Shown here in pieces: positions 18,934 through 28,012 of a stretch of DNA of 64,000 nt (its first letter is position 1; each line of letters starts with the position of its first letter). The position numbers and the translations under genes are program-made. Source of the stretch: JBCCGG01 sp039029395 (GTDB lineage: Bacteria > Pseudomonadota > Alphaproteobacteria > Kiloniellales > JAKSDN01); contig JBCCGG010000009.1 of the NCBI GenBank assembly GCA_039029395.1, positions 1-64,000 of the forward strand, in the 5' to 3' direction. The notes below the pieces were generated by a model that was given only the letters and a program-made list of their open reading frames with translations, was not told the origin of the DNA and did no database searches.

Positions 18934-20376
18934 ATGGCCGCCTCATCGCCCAGCCGTGACCAAGGCCAGAAGCCCGACTGGATGGCTTACCTGGCCGAGG
19001 CCGTTGCCAAGAGCGGCAAGCCACGCCTGGCCGAGGCCTTCGCGCGCGCCCGCCAGGCCTTCGGAAAGCAGCCTGCCCATCCCGAGGTGGTCTATGGCCT
19101 TGGCATGATTGCCCGGGAGGCTGGGCGCTTGGAGCTCGCCGCCGAGCTGCTCCAGCGCGCGGCCAATCTGGCGCCCGAGCGCATCGGCTACCTGGGCGAT
19201 CTGGGCAACGTGCTGAGCGACATGGGCCGGTTCGATGGAGCGGTCGCCTGCTACCGCAAGGTGCTCGCGGCCATGCCCGATCTGGCCTTGGCCCACAACA
19301 ACCTGGGCAACACCCTGCAGGAGCGCGGCGATCTGGAGGAGGCGGTCGCCAGTCTCAAGCAGGCGGTCGCGCTCGAGCCGGGCTACGTGGACGCCTGGTC
19401 CAACCTGGGCGGCACGCTGGAAAAGCAGGGCAAGTTCAAGGAGGCCGAGGCGGCCCTCAAGCGCGCGCTGGCGGTTAAACCCGACCACCTTCAGGCCCGG
19501 CTCAATCTGGGCGTGGTCTACCACACCGAGGGCCTCTTGGATCAGGCGATCGCCTGCTTTACCCAAGTGCTGGCCGATCACCCGCGCTCGGTCCAGGCCT
19601 GCAACAAGCTGCAAAAGATCTATTTCGAGCAGGGCGAGTTCGACAAGGCCCTGGCGCTGAACCGGCGCCTGAAAGAGGCCGCGCCGGGCAACCAGACGGC
19701 GGTCTGCGCGGCCGCCTTCGCCGCGCTCGCCCATGACGACCTGGACGGCTTTCGCCGGATCTATGGCGCCGACCGGCTGGTGCATGGCCAGACGCTCGCG
19801 GCGCCCGAGGGCTTCGACGATCCCGAGGCCTTCAACCAAGCGCTCTGCCGGGAGGTGCTGGCGCACCCCTCGCTCAAGTGGATCCACGATAGCCACGACA
19901 CCACCCGCCGGGGCTTCGTCTACGGCTTGCAGGAGCGCCCGGGCCCGGTCGTCGCCAGCTTCATCGGCACTCTGCGCGGGCGCATCGATGCCTTTCTGAA
20001 AGACCTTGTGGCCGAGCCCGGCCATCCCTTTACTGGCCGGGCGCCGCGCGAGCTCGGCCTCAACCTCTGGGCCACGATTCTCAATGCTGGAGGCTGGCAC
20101 CCGGCCCACAACCACGAGACCAACTGGTTGAGCGGGGTCTATTACGCCGCCGTGCCTTCGACGGCCGAGAGCGACGATGAGGCGCCCGGCTGGATCGAGT
20201 TCGACGGCTTCACCCATCTGCCCGGCCTGGGCCAGTACAGGGACGAGGTCAGGCGCTTTCAACCGACGCCGGGCCGACTCCTGTTCTTCCCCTCCTACCT
20301 GATGCATCAGACCCGGCCCTTCCAAGGCGACCAGCAGCGCATCAGCCTGGCCTTCGACCTGAAGCCCGTGGCCTGA
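18934..20376 (+). CDS. TPR repeat protein with C-terminal 2OG-Fe(II) oxygenase domain
   Basis: A 480-residue protein with about seven TPR repeats (residues 40-250; LAHNNLGNTLQERGDLEEAVASLKQAVALEPG is canonical) and a 2OG-Fe(II) oxygenase-like domain from about residue 280. Motifs: GLNLWATILNAGGWHPAHNHETNWLSGVYYAAVP, LLFFPSYLMHQTRPF and QQRISLAFDL. It shares architecture and motifs with the 15130-16527 protein, although its TPR region is more canonical. No signal peptide. The substrate is unknown. Confidence 0.87.
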   Translation: MAASSPSRDQGQKPDWMAYLAEAVAKSGKPRLAEAFARARQAFGKQPAHPEVVYGLGMIAREAGRLELAAELLQRAANLAPERIGYLGDLGNVLSDMGRFDGAVACYRKVLAAMPDLALAHNNLGNTLQERGDLEEAVASLKQAVALEPGYVDAWSNLGGTLEKQGKFKEAEAALKRALAVKPDHLQARLNLGVVYHTEGLLDQAIACFTQVLADHPRSVQACNKLQKIYFEQGEFDKALALNRRLKEAAPGNQTAVCAAAFAALAHDDLDGFRRIYGADRLVHGQTLAAPEGFDDPEAFNQALCREVLAHPSLKWIHDSHDTTRRGFVYGLQERPGPVVASFIGTLRGRIDAFLKDLVAEPGHPFTGRAPRELGLNLWATILNAGGWHPAHNHETNWLSGVYYAAVPSTAESDDEAPGWIEFDGFTHLPGLGQYRDEVRRFQPTPGRLLFFPSYLMHQTRPFQGDQQRISLAFDLKPVA

Positions 20377-20510
20377 CCGTGGAACGGAGTTAGGCCGCCG
20401 GCTGATCCAGATCCCACCGTCGGGCGTAGAGGTTCGAGGTCGCCGCTGGCCACGGTCGAAGGTCCCGTGGTGCGCCTCAGCGCGACGAGCCGGAACAAGT
20501 GAGCGTAGCG

Positions 20511-22037
20511 ATGAGATGCCGCCGCCTGGTGCTCATTCTGGGTGACCAGCTGACGCCCGAAATAGCCGCCCTAAGATCCGCCGAGCAAGCGCGGGATCGG
20601 GTGCTCATGGTCGAGGTCATGGAAGAGGCGACCTACGTCCGGCATCACAAGAAGAAGATAGCCCTGGTGCTCTCGGCCATGCGGCACTTCACCGCGGAGT
20701 TGCGATCCGCCGGCTGGCGTGTCGACTACGTCCAGCTCGAAGACCCGGACAACAGCGGTTCCTTCACGGGCGAGATTGGGCGGGCGATAGACTGGCTTCA
20801 GCCGGAGCGGATTGTCGTGACGGAGCCGGGCGAATGGCGCTTGCGGCAGATGATGGAAACTTGGTCCGCGCGCTTCGGCCTGCCGGTGGATATCCTGGAC
20901 GACGAGCGTTTTCTCTGTACACGGCAGGCCTTCTCGTCTTGGGCCGCCGGGCGCCGGCAGCTCACCATGGAGTTCTTTTATCGGGACATGCGCCGCAAGA
21001 CCGGCTTGCTGATGGACGGCGCGCGGCCCGAAGGCGGCCGGTGGAACTTCGACCGGGACAACCGCAAGGCGGCCACGCCGGGCGTGACCCTACCGCAGCC
21101 GAAGCGCTTCGAGCCCGATGCCGTGACCCGCAAGGTGCTGGATCTGGTCGGCGAACGCTTTGACGGACATTTCGGCGATCTGGCGCCCTTCTGGTTCGCG
21201 GTTACCCGCGCCCAGGCCGAGGCGGCGCTCGATCGCTTCATGGACGATGCGCTGCCAGGCTTCGGCGACTATCAGGACGCCATGCTGGCCGGAGAGAGAT
21301 TCCTCTTTCACTCCGTCTTGTCGGCCTACATCAACCTGGGCCTGCTTGATCCCCTGGCGGTGTGCCGCCGCGTGGAAAGCGCATACAAAAGCGGCCGCGT
21401 GCCGCTCAACGCCGCGGAAGGCTTCATCCGTCAGATCATCGGCTGGCGCGAATATGTGCGCGGCATCTATTGGCTCGCCATGCCGGATTATCTGGAGCGC
21501 AACACCTTTGGCGCCGCCCGGCCGCTTCCGGGGTTCTATTGGACCGGCGAGACCGACATGGCCTGCCTGCGCGCCGCCATTACCCAAACCAAGGAAGAGG
21601 CCTATGCCCATCATATTCAGCGCCTCATGGTAACCGGCAACTTCGCCATGCTGGCGGGCGTCGATCCCAAGCAGGTGCACGAATGGTATCTAGCGGTCTA
21701 TGCCGACGCCTATGAGTGGGTCGAGTTGCCCAACACGCTGGGCATGAGCCAGTTCGCCGACGGCGGTCTGCTCGGCTCGAAACCCTACGCGGCGAGCGGC
21801 AACTACATCCACAAGATGTCCGACCACTGCCGCGATTGCGCCTACGACGTGAAGAAGAAGACCGGCGCCGGCGCCTGCCCCTTCAACCCGCTTTATTGGG
21901 ACTTCATGGCGCGCAACGGCGATCGGCTGAGGGGCAACAGGCGCCTCGCCCAAGCCTATAGTGTGTGGGACCGCATGGACGAGGCCAAGCGCGCGGCCTA
22001 TCGAAAGAGCGCGCAGGACATCCTAAAGGCGCTTTGA
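20511..22037 (+). CDS. Iron-sulfur cryptochrome/photolyase (FeS-BCP, PhrB type)
   Basis: A 508-residue flavoprotein of the iron-sulfur bacterial cryptochrome and photolyase group, whose characterised members include a (6-4) photolyase. It opens LVLILGDQLTPEIAAL, then EWRLRQMMETW, and ends with the FAD-binding helical domain. The four cluster cysteines are recognisable: one in GETDMACLRAAI and three in SDHCRDCAYDVKKKTGAGACPF. HHIQRLMVTGNFAMLAG is also characteristic. A GTG four codons upstream is an alternative start. The neighbouring class I photolyase starts 20 bases after its stop, so the pair is probably co-transcribed. Confidence 0.93.
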   Translation: MRCRRLVLILGDQLTPEIAALRSAEQARDRVLMVEVMEEATYVRHHKKKIALVLSAMRHFTAELRSAGWRVDYVQLEDPDNSGSFTGEIGRAIDWLQPERIVVTEPGEWRLRQMMETWSARFGLPVDILDDERFLCTRQAFSSWAAGRRQLTMEFFYRDMRRKTGLLMDGARPEGGRWNFDRDNRKAATPGVTLPQPKRFEPDAVTRKVLDLVGERFDGHFGDLAPFWFAVTRAQAEAALDRFMDDALPGFGDYQDAMLAGERFLFHSVLSAYINLGLLDPLAVCRRVESAYKSGRVPLNAAEGFIRQIIGWREYVRGIYWLAMPDYLERNTFGAARPLPGFYWTGETDMACLRAAITQTKEEAYAHHIQRLMVTGNFAMLAGVDPKQVHEWYLAVYADAYEWVELPNTLGMSQFADGGLLGSKPYAASGNYIHKMSDHCRDCAYDVKKKTGAGACPFNPLYWDFMARNGDRLRGNRRLAQAYSVWDRMDEAKRAAYRKSAQDILKAL

Positions 22038-22057
22038 GCAAGGGCGGACGAGGCGAT

Positions 22058-23479
22058 ATGACGACGATCGTTTGGCTGCGGCAGGACCTGCGGATCGCGG
22101 ACAATCCGGCGCTCTTTGAAGCCGCGCTGCGCGGGCCCGTGGTGCCGGTCTACATTCTCGACGAGACCGCGCCGCGCCCCTTGGGCGGGGCCAGCAAATG
22201 GTGGCTGCACCATAGCTTGAGCGCGCTCGGCCAAAGTCTGAAGCCGCTCCTCCTGCTGCGCGGCGATCCCCAAGCCTTGCTCCTGGATCTAATCGGCCGC
22301 ACGGGCGCGGACGCGGTCTTTTGGAACCGCTGCTACGAGCCACACGCGGTTGAGCGTGACAAGGCGATAAAAGCAGCCTTGCGCGCCCAAGGCATAGAGG
22401 CGCGGAGCTTCAACGGCGGCCTCCTGCACGAGCCCTGGGAGCTGACCACGGCGGCCGGCGGGCCCTTCAAGGTTTACTCGCCCTTTTGGCGGGCAGCGCT
22501 CGGGCGCCAGGTCGCTCCGTCCTTGCCGGCGCCCAAGCCCGAAGTCTCGGTGCCGGAGAGCTTGGGGGACGATCTCGACGACTGGGGACTCCTGCCGACC
22601 GCGCCCGATTGGGCGGCGGGCTGGAGCCAGATTTGGCAGCCGGGCGAGGCCGGGGCCGTGGCCCGGCTCGAAGCTTTTCTGGAGACGGGCCTGGCGGGTT
22701 ACGGGATCTTGCGCGACCGCCCGGATCTGGCGAACGTCTCGCGGCTCTCGCCCCATCTCCACTTCGGCGAGATCTCGCCACGTCAGATCTGGGCCCGCTG
22801 CGGCTTTCTGGGCGAGGCCGAGCCGGCGCTGGACCGCGACATCGCGAAGTTCCTGAGCGAGCTCGGCTGGCGCGAGTTCTCCACCCATTTGATCTACCAC
22901 TATCCCAATCTGCCCGAGCGTAACTGGAAGGCGGCCTTCGACGCCTACCCCTGGCGCGACAGCGCGGCGGACCTTAAGGCCTGGCGCCGGGGCCGGACCG
23001 GGTATCCCATCGTCGATGCCGGTTTGCGCGAGTTGTGGAACACGGGCTACATGCACAACCGGGTGCGCATGGTCGCGGCGAGCTTCCTGGTCAAGCACCT
23101 GCGGCTCCACTGGCGCCACGGCGAGGCCTGGTTCTGGGACACGCTGCTGGACGCGGATCTGGCGAACAACGTGGCGGGCTGGCAGTGGGTCGCCGGCAGC
23201 GGCGCCGATGCCGCCCCCTACTTCCGGATCTTCAATCCGATCACCCAGGGCCGCAAGTTCGACCCGGAGGGCAGCTACGTCCGGCGCTGGTGTTCCGAGC
23301 TGGCGAAGCTCGACACGGCCTATATCCATGCTCCCTTCGAGGCCCCAGAGCGCGCGCTCTCCGCCGCCGGGATCCGGCTCGGCGAGACCTATCCCCGGCC
23401 CGTGGTGGACCATGCCGAAGCCCGCCGGGCGGCGCTGGCCGGCTATGCGGCGGTCAAATCCGCTGCCGAGCCGAGCTAA
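22058..23479 (+). CDS. phr: Deoxyribodipyrimidine photolyase, class I
   Basis: Blue-light-driven repair enzyme for cyclobutane pyrimidine dimers, 473 residues from ATG 22058. The N-terminal alpha/beta antenna domain starts TTIVWLRQDLRIADNPAL. The FAD domain has SRLSPHLHFGEISPRQIW, LSELGWREFSTHLIYHYP, the active-site TGYPIVDAGLRELWNTGYMHNRVRM and WGTLLDADLANN-like WDTLLDADLANNVAGWQWVAG. All photolyase/cryptochrome family blocks are intact. It partners the FeS-BCP photolyase upstream; together they could repair both main UV lesions. Its 3' end overlaps the convergent EamA gene by 26 bases. Confidence 0.95.
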   Translation: MTTIVWLRQDLRIADNPALFEAALRGPVVPVYILDETAPRPLGGASKWWLHHSLSALGQSLKPLLLLRGDPQALLLDLIGRTGADAVFWNRCYEPHAVERDKAIKAALRAQGIEARSFNGGLLHEPWELTTAAGGPFKVYSPFWRAALGRQVAPSLPAPKPEVSVPESLGDDLDDWGLLPTAPDWAAGWSQIWQPGEAGAVARLEAFLETGLAGYGILRDRPDLANVSRLSPHLHFGEISPRQIWARCGFLGEAEPALDRDIAKFLSELGWREFSTHLIYHYPNLPERNWKAAFDAYPWRDSAADLKAWRRGRTGYPIVDAGLRELWNTGYMHNRVRMVAASFLVKHLRLHWRHGEAWFWDTLLDADLANNVAGWQWVAGSGADAAPYFRIFNPITQGRKFDPEGSYVRRWCSELAKLDTAYIHAPFEAPERALSAAGIRLGETYPRPVVDHAEARRAALAGYAAVKSAAEPS

Positions 23480-24368
23480 GCCGGCTGCAGCGGCTGGGCC
23501 ATAGACCCAGCGCGCCGCTCACCCCAAGGCTGACCACGGCAAGGCCGGCCAGCTCGTGCAACGACGGCACCTCGCCCAGTACTGGATAGGCAAGCAACAC
23601 GCTGAGCCCCGGCACCAGGGCGGCGAAGACCGCGCCCCGGCCGGCGCCCAGAAGGGCGACCGAGCGGGAATAGAACAGCAGCGCCAGGATCGCCGCGAAG
23701 AGGCCTTGGAAGACCCCTTGAAAGACCACTTCCGTGAACGGCGCCTGGAGCAGGCCGGGCGTCCCGCTTGCCAAGGTAAGCGGCACGAGGGCGACCAGGG
23801 AGAGCACCGAGACCAGCGCGGTTGCGTGAAAGGGCTCGATCGACCATGCCCGGCAGGCCACCGTGTAGCTGGCCCAGAGAAGGCCGCCCAGCGCGAAAAG
23901 CAGGTCGCCTTGCCACTGGTTGCCTTCGAGCGCGCCGAAGCTGGCCGATCCAAGCGTGACCAGGCCGGCGACGATGACGCCGAGGCCGATCAGGCGGCTG
24001 ACGGAGATTCTATCTTTCAGCAGCAGCGCGCCGCCAAGGCTCGAGACCAGAAGCATGACGCTTGGCGTGATGACGCCGGCATGGCCGGCCGGGGCCAGCT
24101 CTAGGCCGCGCATCATGATCAGGACATAGGGCACGCCGGCGCCCGCCGCGATAACGCAGGCCTTGGCGAGACCCACATGGCCCAATCCCCGGCGCAGCAG
24201 GTAGGGCAGCAGCACCAAACCGGCGACGCCGAAGCGCAGCACGGCGACCTCCTGCGGACCCAAGGCACCCCCGACCGCGGCCCGGGAGAGCACCGGCCAG
24301 GCGCCCCAAATGGTCGCTGCGAGCAGGCCGTAAACGGCTCCGGAAACCTGTGCGTTCTTGTCTTCCAT
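23454..24368 (-). CDS. EamA/DMT-family transporter
   Basis: A 304-residue inner-membrane protein with ten predicted hydrophobic helices in two repeated EamA halves (AVYGLLAATIWGAWPVLSRAA; second half WQGDLLFALGGLLWASYTVACRAW). Drug/metabolite transporters of this kind usually export amino acids or metabolites. It is divergent from an Lrp/AsnC regulator 141 bases away, a common pairing in which the regulator senses the exported amino acid. The tail overlaps the photolyase gene end by 26 bases. Confidence 0.9.
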   Translation of the reverse strand: MEDKNAQVSGAVYGLLAATIWGAWPVLSRAAVGGALGPQEVAVLRFGVAGLVLLPYLLRRGLGHVGLAKACVIAAGAGVPYVLIMMRGLELAPAGHAGVITPSVMLLVSSLGGALLLKDRISVSRLIGLGVIVAGLVTLGSASFGALEGNQWQGDLLFALGGLLWASYTVACRAWSIEPFHATALVSVLSLVALVPLTLASGTPGLLQAPFTEVVFQGVFQGLFAAILALLFYSRSVALLGAGRGAVFAALVPGLSVLLAYPVLGEVPSLHELAGLAVVSLGVSGALGLWPSRCSRLSSARQRI

Positions 24369-24509
24369 GGCGGCACCCTTGACACTGTCGGCGCGGAGTT
24401 TTGGCTGGCGACGAGCATGAAGAGTCCTGCCCGTCGCTCGGCGGCGAAGAGCCGTTGCGCAAAGGCGAAATTCTGCGCGGGACGGGCCTTTGATGCGGAA
24501 AAGCGACTC

Positions 24510-24974
24510 ATGGCGGACGAGCTGGACGATTTCGACCTGAAGATCCTGCGCCTTCTGCAGATCGACGCGCGCCTGAAGTCGGAGGCCATCGCCGAGGAGG
24601 TCGGCCTCTCCGCGACCGCGGTCCAGCGGCGCATCAAGAAGCTGCGCGACAGAAAGGTGATCGCCTCGGAGATCGCCGTGGTCGACCCGGAGGCGGTGGG
24701 CGGCCGGCTCACCCTCGTGGTCGGCGTGGTGGTCGAACACGGCCGCCCGGACATCATGGACGGCTTCCGGCGCAAGGCGCGGCAAGCGCCAGAAGTCCAG
24801 CAATGCTATTGGGTGACCGGCGCCTTCGACTTCATCCTGATCGTCTCGGTCGCCACCATGGCGGAGTACGAGGCCTTGACCCGCCGACTCTTCATCGACG
24901 ATCCCGGCATCCGCCACTTCGACACCAGCGTGACCATGGACACGGTCAAGCGAGGCCTCGCGATTACCCTTTAG
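24510..24974 (+). CDS. Lrp/AsnC-family transcriptional regulator
   Basis: A 154-residue feast/famine regulator. The N-terminal winged helix-turn-helix reads LDDFDLKILRLLQIDARLKSEAIAEEVGLSATAVQRRIKKLRDRKVI, and the C-terminal RAM ligand-binding domain has VQQCYWVTGAFDFILIVSVATMAEYEALTRR. A GGAAAAG sequence precedes the ATG at 24510. It probably controls the divergent EamA exporter in response to an amino acid; the ligand is not identifiable from sequence. Confidence 0.92.
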   Translation: MADELDDFDLKILRLLQIDARLKSEAIAEEVGLSATAVQRRIKKLRDRKVIASEIAVVDPEAVGGRLTLVVGVVVEHGRPDIMDGFRRKARQAPEVQQCYWVTGAFDFILIVSVATMAEYEALTRRLFIDDPGIRHFDTSVTMDTVKRGLAITL

Positions 24975-24991
24975 CCGGCGCGCCCTCTCCG

Positions 24992-25036
24992 GGCGGAAAG
25001 GTCTCGTTGATCAGCATGAGCGGCCGGCCGCCGGCG
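24992..25036 (-). pseudogene. 3'-terminal fragment of a chorismate-lyase-like gene (repeat copy A)
   Basis: A 45-base stretch identical at 43 positions to 26666-26710, the 3' end of the chorismate-lyase-like gene. Read on the minus strand it encodes AGGRPLMLINETFPP, then continues GEGAPAKG before a TAA, but an in-frame TGA stands a few codons upstream and the rest of the gene is missing. The two copies flank the MFS transporter gene as direct repeats. Repeat and broken frame are seen; the pseudogene status is inferred. Confidence 0.65.
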
Positions 25037-25243
25037 GTAATCCGTCAGCTCCTGGCGGGTCGGGCGACCCTATCCTCGGCGCTCGCCACCGCGTCGGAGA
25101 CGAGCCGGCCAATCCTATTGCCTGCTTGCGACAATAACCGAGAGTTGATTTCATGGCTCTCCACGCGCGGCGGCGCTAACCTAAGCCTACCCCGATGACG
25201 CCTGCCAAGGGGAACACCGCGTCGAGGTCGGCGAGCCAAAAGC

Positions 25244-26536
25244 ATGAAGTCCGTACTCATCTCCACCTGGGCGCTCCTGGTTGGCTTCTCGTTCGTGCTG
25301 ACGAGCGTCGGGCTGCAGGGGCCGCTTGTGGCATTGCGGGCGTTCGACGAGGGCTTCGACACCTCGGACACCGGCCTCGTCATGGCCGGCATGTTCGCCG
25401 GCTATCTGTTGGGTGCACTGATCGCACCGCCGCTGATCCGCCATGTGGGTCATGTCAAGGTGTTCGCGGCGGCGGCGTCGCTGGGATCCGGTTCGGTTTT
25501 GCTGTTTATGGTTTTCGCGGACCCTCTGGTTTGGCTCGCCCTCCGGGTCGTGAACGGCTGTTCCATCGCGACCATTTGCGTCGTCACCGAGGCCTGGCTG
25601 AACCAAAGCAGCTCCAACGAGGTTCGCGGCAAGATCATGAACCTCTACGCCATGATCTGCAACATTGGCTTGGGCGCTGGTGCCTTGCTGCTCAATCTCG
25701 GCGACCCGCGTGGCGTGGCGCTTTTCATCCTGTGTTCTTTGCTGATTTCCTTCGGCATCGTGCCGGTTCTGCTCAGCGCGCGGCCGGCCCCGACCTTCGA
25801 GCGCCCAAAGCGGCTTGGCTTTGTCGCGATGTTCCGCAGATCGCCGATCGGCGTCGGCGCAATCTTCTTGGCAGGCTTCGCCGTTGGCGCCTTGGTTGCG
25901 GCGAGCCCCATCTTTGCCGACAAGTCGGGCCTGACCACGGCCGAGGTTTCGATCTTCGTGGCGACGATCTTCCTCGGCAGCCTGATCTTTCAGTGGCCCA
26001 TTGGCTACCTGGCCGATCGCTTTGACCGCATCAAGGTTCTGGTCGCGGTGGTTATGTCAGCCGCGCTTCTTGCTCTACTCTTGTCCGTCACGCCGCTCGA
26101 TCTCGGGGTACTTGTCTATTTGTTGATCGGTCTTTTCTCTGGCCTTTGTCTGTCGCTCTACGCCCTCTGCTCGGCGATCACCAACGACCACCTGGAGCGA
26201 GACGAGATGGTTGGCGGCGGAATGACGCTGTACATCTGCTACAGCGTTGGCGCGACTATCGGCCCAGTGCTGGTCACAGAACTGATGGAGGCCTGGCGGG
26301 CTTCGGCGTTCTTCTATTTCCTGGCTGGCGTCTGCCTGCTGATCGCCGCGTACGCCGTCGCCTTGAGGAGCGGCCACCGTGCCGCGAACACGGGAGCTGG
26401 CCGGGCGACGCGTGACATGGACTACCGGCACAGCCACTGGATTATACCAGGCGGGATGGATCAGCCGAGCGAGACCGAGAGAACAAGCAAGCGGCCTCTT
26501 CAGTCTCGCAAAGACCAAGACTCGCGCGAACAATAG
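25244..26536 (+). CDS. MFS transporter
   Basis: A 430-residue major facilitator protein with twelve predicted helices. The N-terminal half contains FDTSDTGLVMAGMFAGYLLGAL and RVVNGCSIATICVVTEAWLN, close to the YcaD-like subgroup; the second half has FLGSLIFQWPIGYLADRFDR. The last 50 or so residues (after IAAYAVALRSGH) are polar and unlike any transporter tail, possibly a read-through extension. It lacks the tight packing of its neighbours and is bracketed by a 45-base direct repeat, hinting at acquisition. The substrate is unknown. Confidence 0.88.
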   Translation: MKSVLISTWALLVGFSFVLTSVGLQGPLVALRAFDEGFDTSDTGLVMAGMFAGYLLGALIAPPLIRHVGHVKVFAAAASLGSGSVLLFMVFADPLVWLALRVVNGCSIATICVVTEAWLNQSSSNEVRGKIMNLYAMICNIGLGAGALLLNLGDPRGVALFILCSLLISFGIVPVLLSARPAPTFERPKRLGFVAMFRRSPIGVGAIFLAGFAVGALVAASPIFADKSGLTTAEVSIFVATIFLGSLIFQWPIGYLADRFDRIKVLVAVVMSAALLALLLSVTPLDLGVLVYLLIGLFSGLCLSLYALCSAITNDHLERDEMVGGGMTLYICYSVGATIGPVLVTELMEAWRASAFFYFLAGVCLLIAAYAVALRSGHRAANTGAGRATRDMDYRHSHWIIPGGMDQPSETERTSKRPLQSRKDQDSREQ

Positions 26537-26652
26537 TCCTCTGGAAGAAGAACCAGTGCCTGATCCATCGCTTCCGCGCGCCTTGGGGTCAAGCCGACGG
26601 CCTTGGCGGCGTGCCTGCAGGCGATAGCTGATAGGCCTAAAGGGGCGCTGGG

Positions 26653-27231
26653 CTAGTCGACGTTTGGCGGAAAGGTCTCGTTGATCAGCATGAGCGGATG
26701 GCCGCCGGCGAAGATGCGGTAGGTTCGGCTGGTGAAGACCTGGCCGGCCAGATGGGCCAGGGCTTGGGGCGGGCGCTCGAGGCGCTCCTGGCCGTACCAC
26801 AGGACCTCGCGAAAGGTCTCTAGGCGGCTTTCCAGCAGAATGTGGCCGATGCCGTGGGGGTCCCGTTCCAGCTGCGCGCGCACGAAGGGCGGCAGACGGT
26901 CGTGCACCAGGCGCGAGGAGGCGTAGGCGTAGGCCGTGCCGCTGTCCTGGCCGCGCAGGATCACCTGGCGGGCGATCACCGGCGTGCCGGCGGGCGCCTC
27001 GAGCCAGCGGGAGTCCTTGGCCAGGTCGTGGGTCTCCTGACCCAGCAGCTCGACCTGGACCGGCTCCAGGCGGTAGGCCTCGATGAATTTGGTGACCGTG
27101 CCGTCGGTCACCAAAAGCGCGCGCTCGTAGGGACTCAAGCTCGCCGGGTCGACCGGTGCCAGGCCGGCCGGCCGGGCCTCCTGCTCGGCCAGAAGATCGG
27201 CCAGGGGATCGAAGGCAACGTCAGTGGTCAT
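26653..27231 (-). CDS. Chorismate pyruvate-lyase family protein
   Basis: A 192-residue cytoplasmic protein of the DUF98/chorismate-lyase-like family. Family blocks: SPYERALLVTDGTVTKFIEAYRLEPVQVELL, VIARQVILRG, ERDPHGIGHILLESRLETFREVLWYG and RTYRIFAGGHPLMLINETFPP. Members related to UbiC remove pyruvate from chorismate to make 4-hydroxybenzoate, the first step of ubiquinone synthesis in some bacteria; whether this one does so is inferred. It starts inside the 3' end of the GST gene (11-base overlap), so the two are likely coupled. Confidence 0.82.
   Translation of the reverse strand: MTTDVAFDPLADLLAEQEARPAGLAPVDPASLSPYERALLVTDGTVTKFIEAYRLEPVQVELLGQETHDLAKDSRWLEAPAGTPVIARQVILRGQDSGTAYAYASSRLVHDRLPPFVRAQLERDPHGIGHILLESRLETFREVLWYGQERLERPPQALAHLAGQVFTSRTYRIFAGGHPLMLINETFPPNVD
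26666..26710 (-). repeat. Direct repeat copy B (3' end of the chorismate-lyase-like gene)
   Basis: Matches 24992-25036 at 43 of 45 positions in the same orientation, 1674 bases apart. This copy is the intact coding end (FAGGHPLMLINETFPP) of the gene at 26653-27231. The pair brackets the MFS gene. Confidence 0.8.
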
Positions 27232-27895
27232 GGCCGTCCTCGGCCGGGAAGCGGGTGCGCGCCAGAGAGTCGCGCCGGGCCAGCACGTGCCACCAGGCGG
27301 CTAAGCTCGAGTGATCTTCGAGCAGCGTCTGGCCTTCCGGCGTCATCAGGGCGTAGACCATGATCGGCGCGGCGTGCAGGTCGGCGAGGCTGAGTTGCTC
27401 GCCGGCCAGCCAAGGCTGCTCGCCTTTAAGATCCTGCAAGGCGGTCAGGCAGGTCTTGCCGCGCGCCAGGGTCTCGGTGCTCGGCTCTTCGCCCGACTCG
27501 CGCTTGGCGACATAGATGTCCCACACCAGGGTGCGGTAGGCGTAGCTGTCCAGGATGCCGATGATCTGGTTCATGCGCGCCCGGGCAGGGGGCGCTTCCG
27601 GCTGAAGGGCTGGTCCGTCGAAGGCCTCGTCCACGTAGCGGGCGATCGCCGCGGCCTCGTAGAGCTGGAAGGTGCCGTGCTGAAAAGCCGGAATGCGCCC
27701 GAAGGGATGGCGCGCCAGGTAGCCCGGCGGCGGCCCCTCCTCTGCGAAGATGTCCACCGGCTCCAGATCGTAGGGAACGCCCTTTTCCTCGAGCGCCAGA
27801 CGCGCGATGCGCACATAGACGCTGAAGGGCGCGCCGTAGAGCACGACGGCGTCTTGAGCCACGCTCGGTCCTCCATCCCAAAGACTGAGCTGCAT
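27221..27895 (-). CDS. Glutathione S-transferase family protein
   Basis: A 224-residue soluble protein. The N-terminal thioredoxin-fold domain has VVLYGAPFSVYVRIARLALEEKGVPYDLEPVDI and the glutathione-binding GRIPAFQHGTFQLYEAAAIARYVDEAF (cis-Pro and Glu/Ala pair). The C-terminal helical domain has PWLAGEQLSLADLHAAPIM, the conserved Asp helix cap. Length and layout are typical. It is the first gene of a pair with the chorismate-lyase-like protein, overlapping it by 11 bases. The substrate is unknown. Confidence 0.92.
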   Translation of the reverse strand: MQLSLWDGGPSVAQDAVVLYGAPFSVYVRIARLALEEKGVPYDLEPVDIFAEEGPPPGYLARHPFGRIPAFQHGTFQLYEAAAIARYVDEAFDGPALQPEAPPARARMNQIIGILDSYAYRTLVWDIYVAKRESGEEPSTETLARGKTCLTALQDLKGEQPWLAGEQLSLADLHAAPIMVYALMTPEGQTLLEDHSSLAAWWHVLARRDSLARTRFPAEDGHDH

Positions 27896-28012
27896 CGCTA
27901 GAGTCTCCGGGCCGGAATGTAAATGCCCGATTCCGGAGCCAACACGCCTGGGCGATTGTCAGTGGCTGGGGGCCTTGAGGGGACAGCAGGCCCAAGAACT
28001 TGCCGGCGCAAA

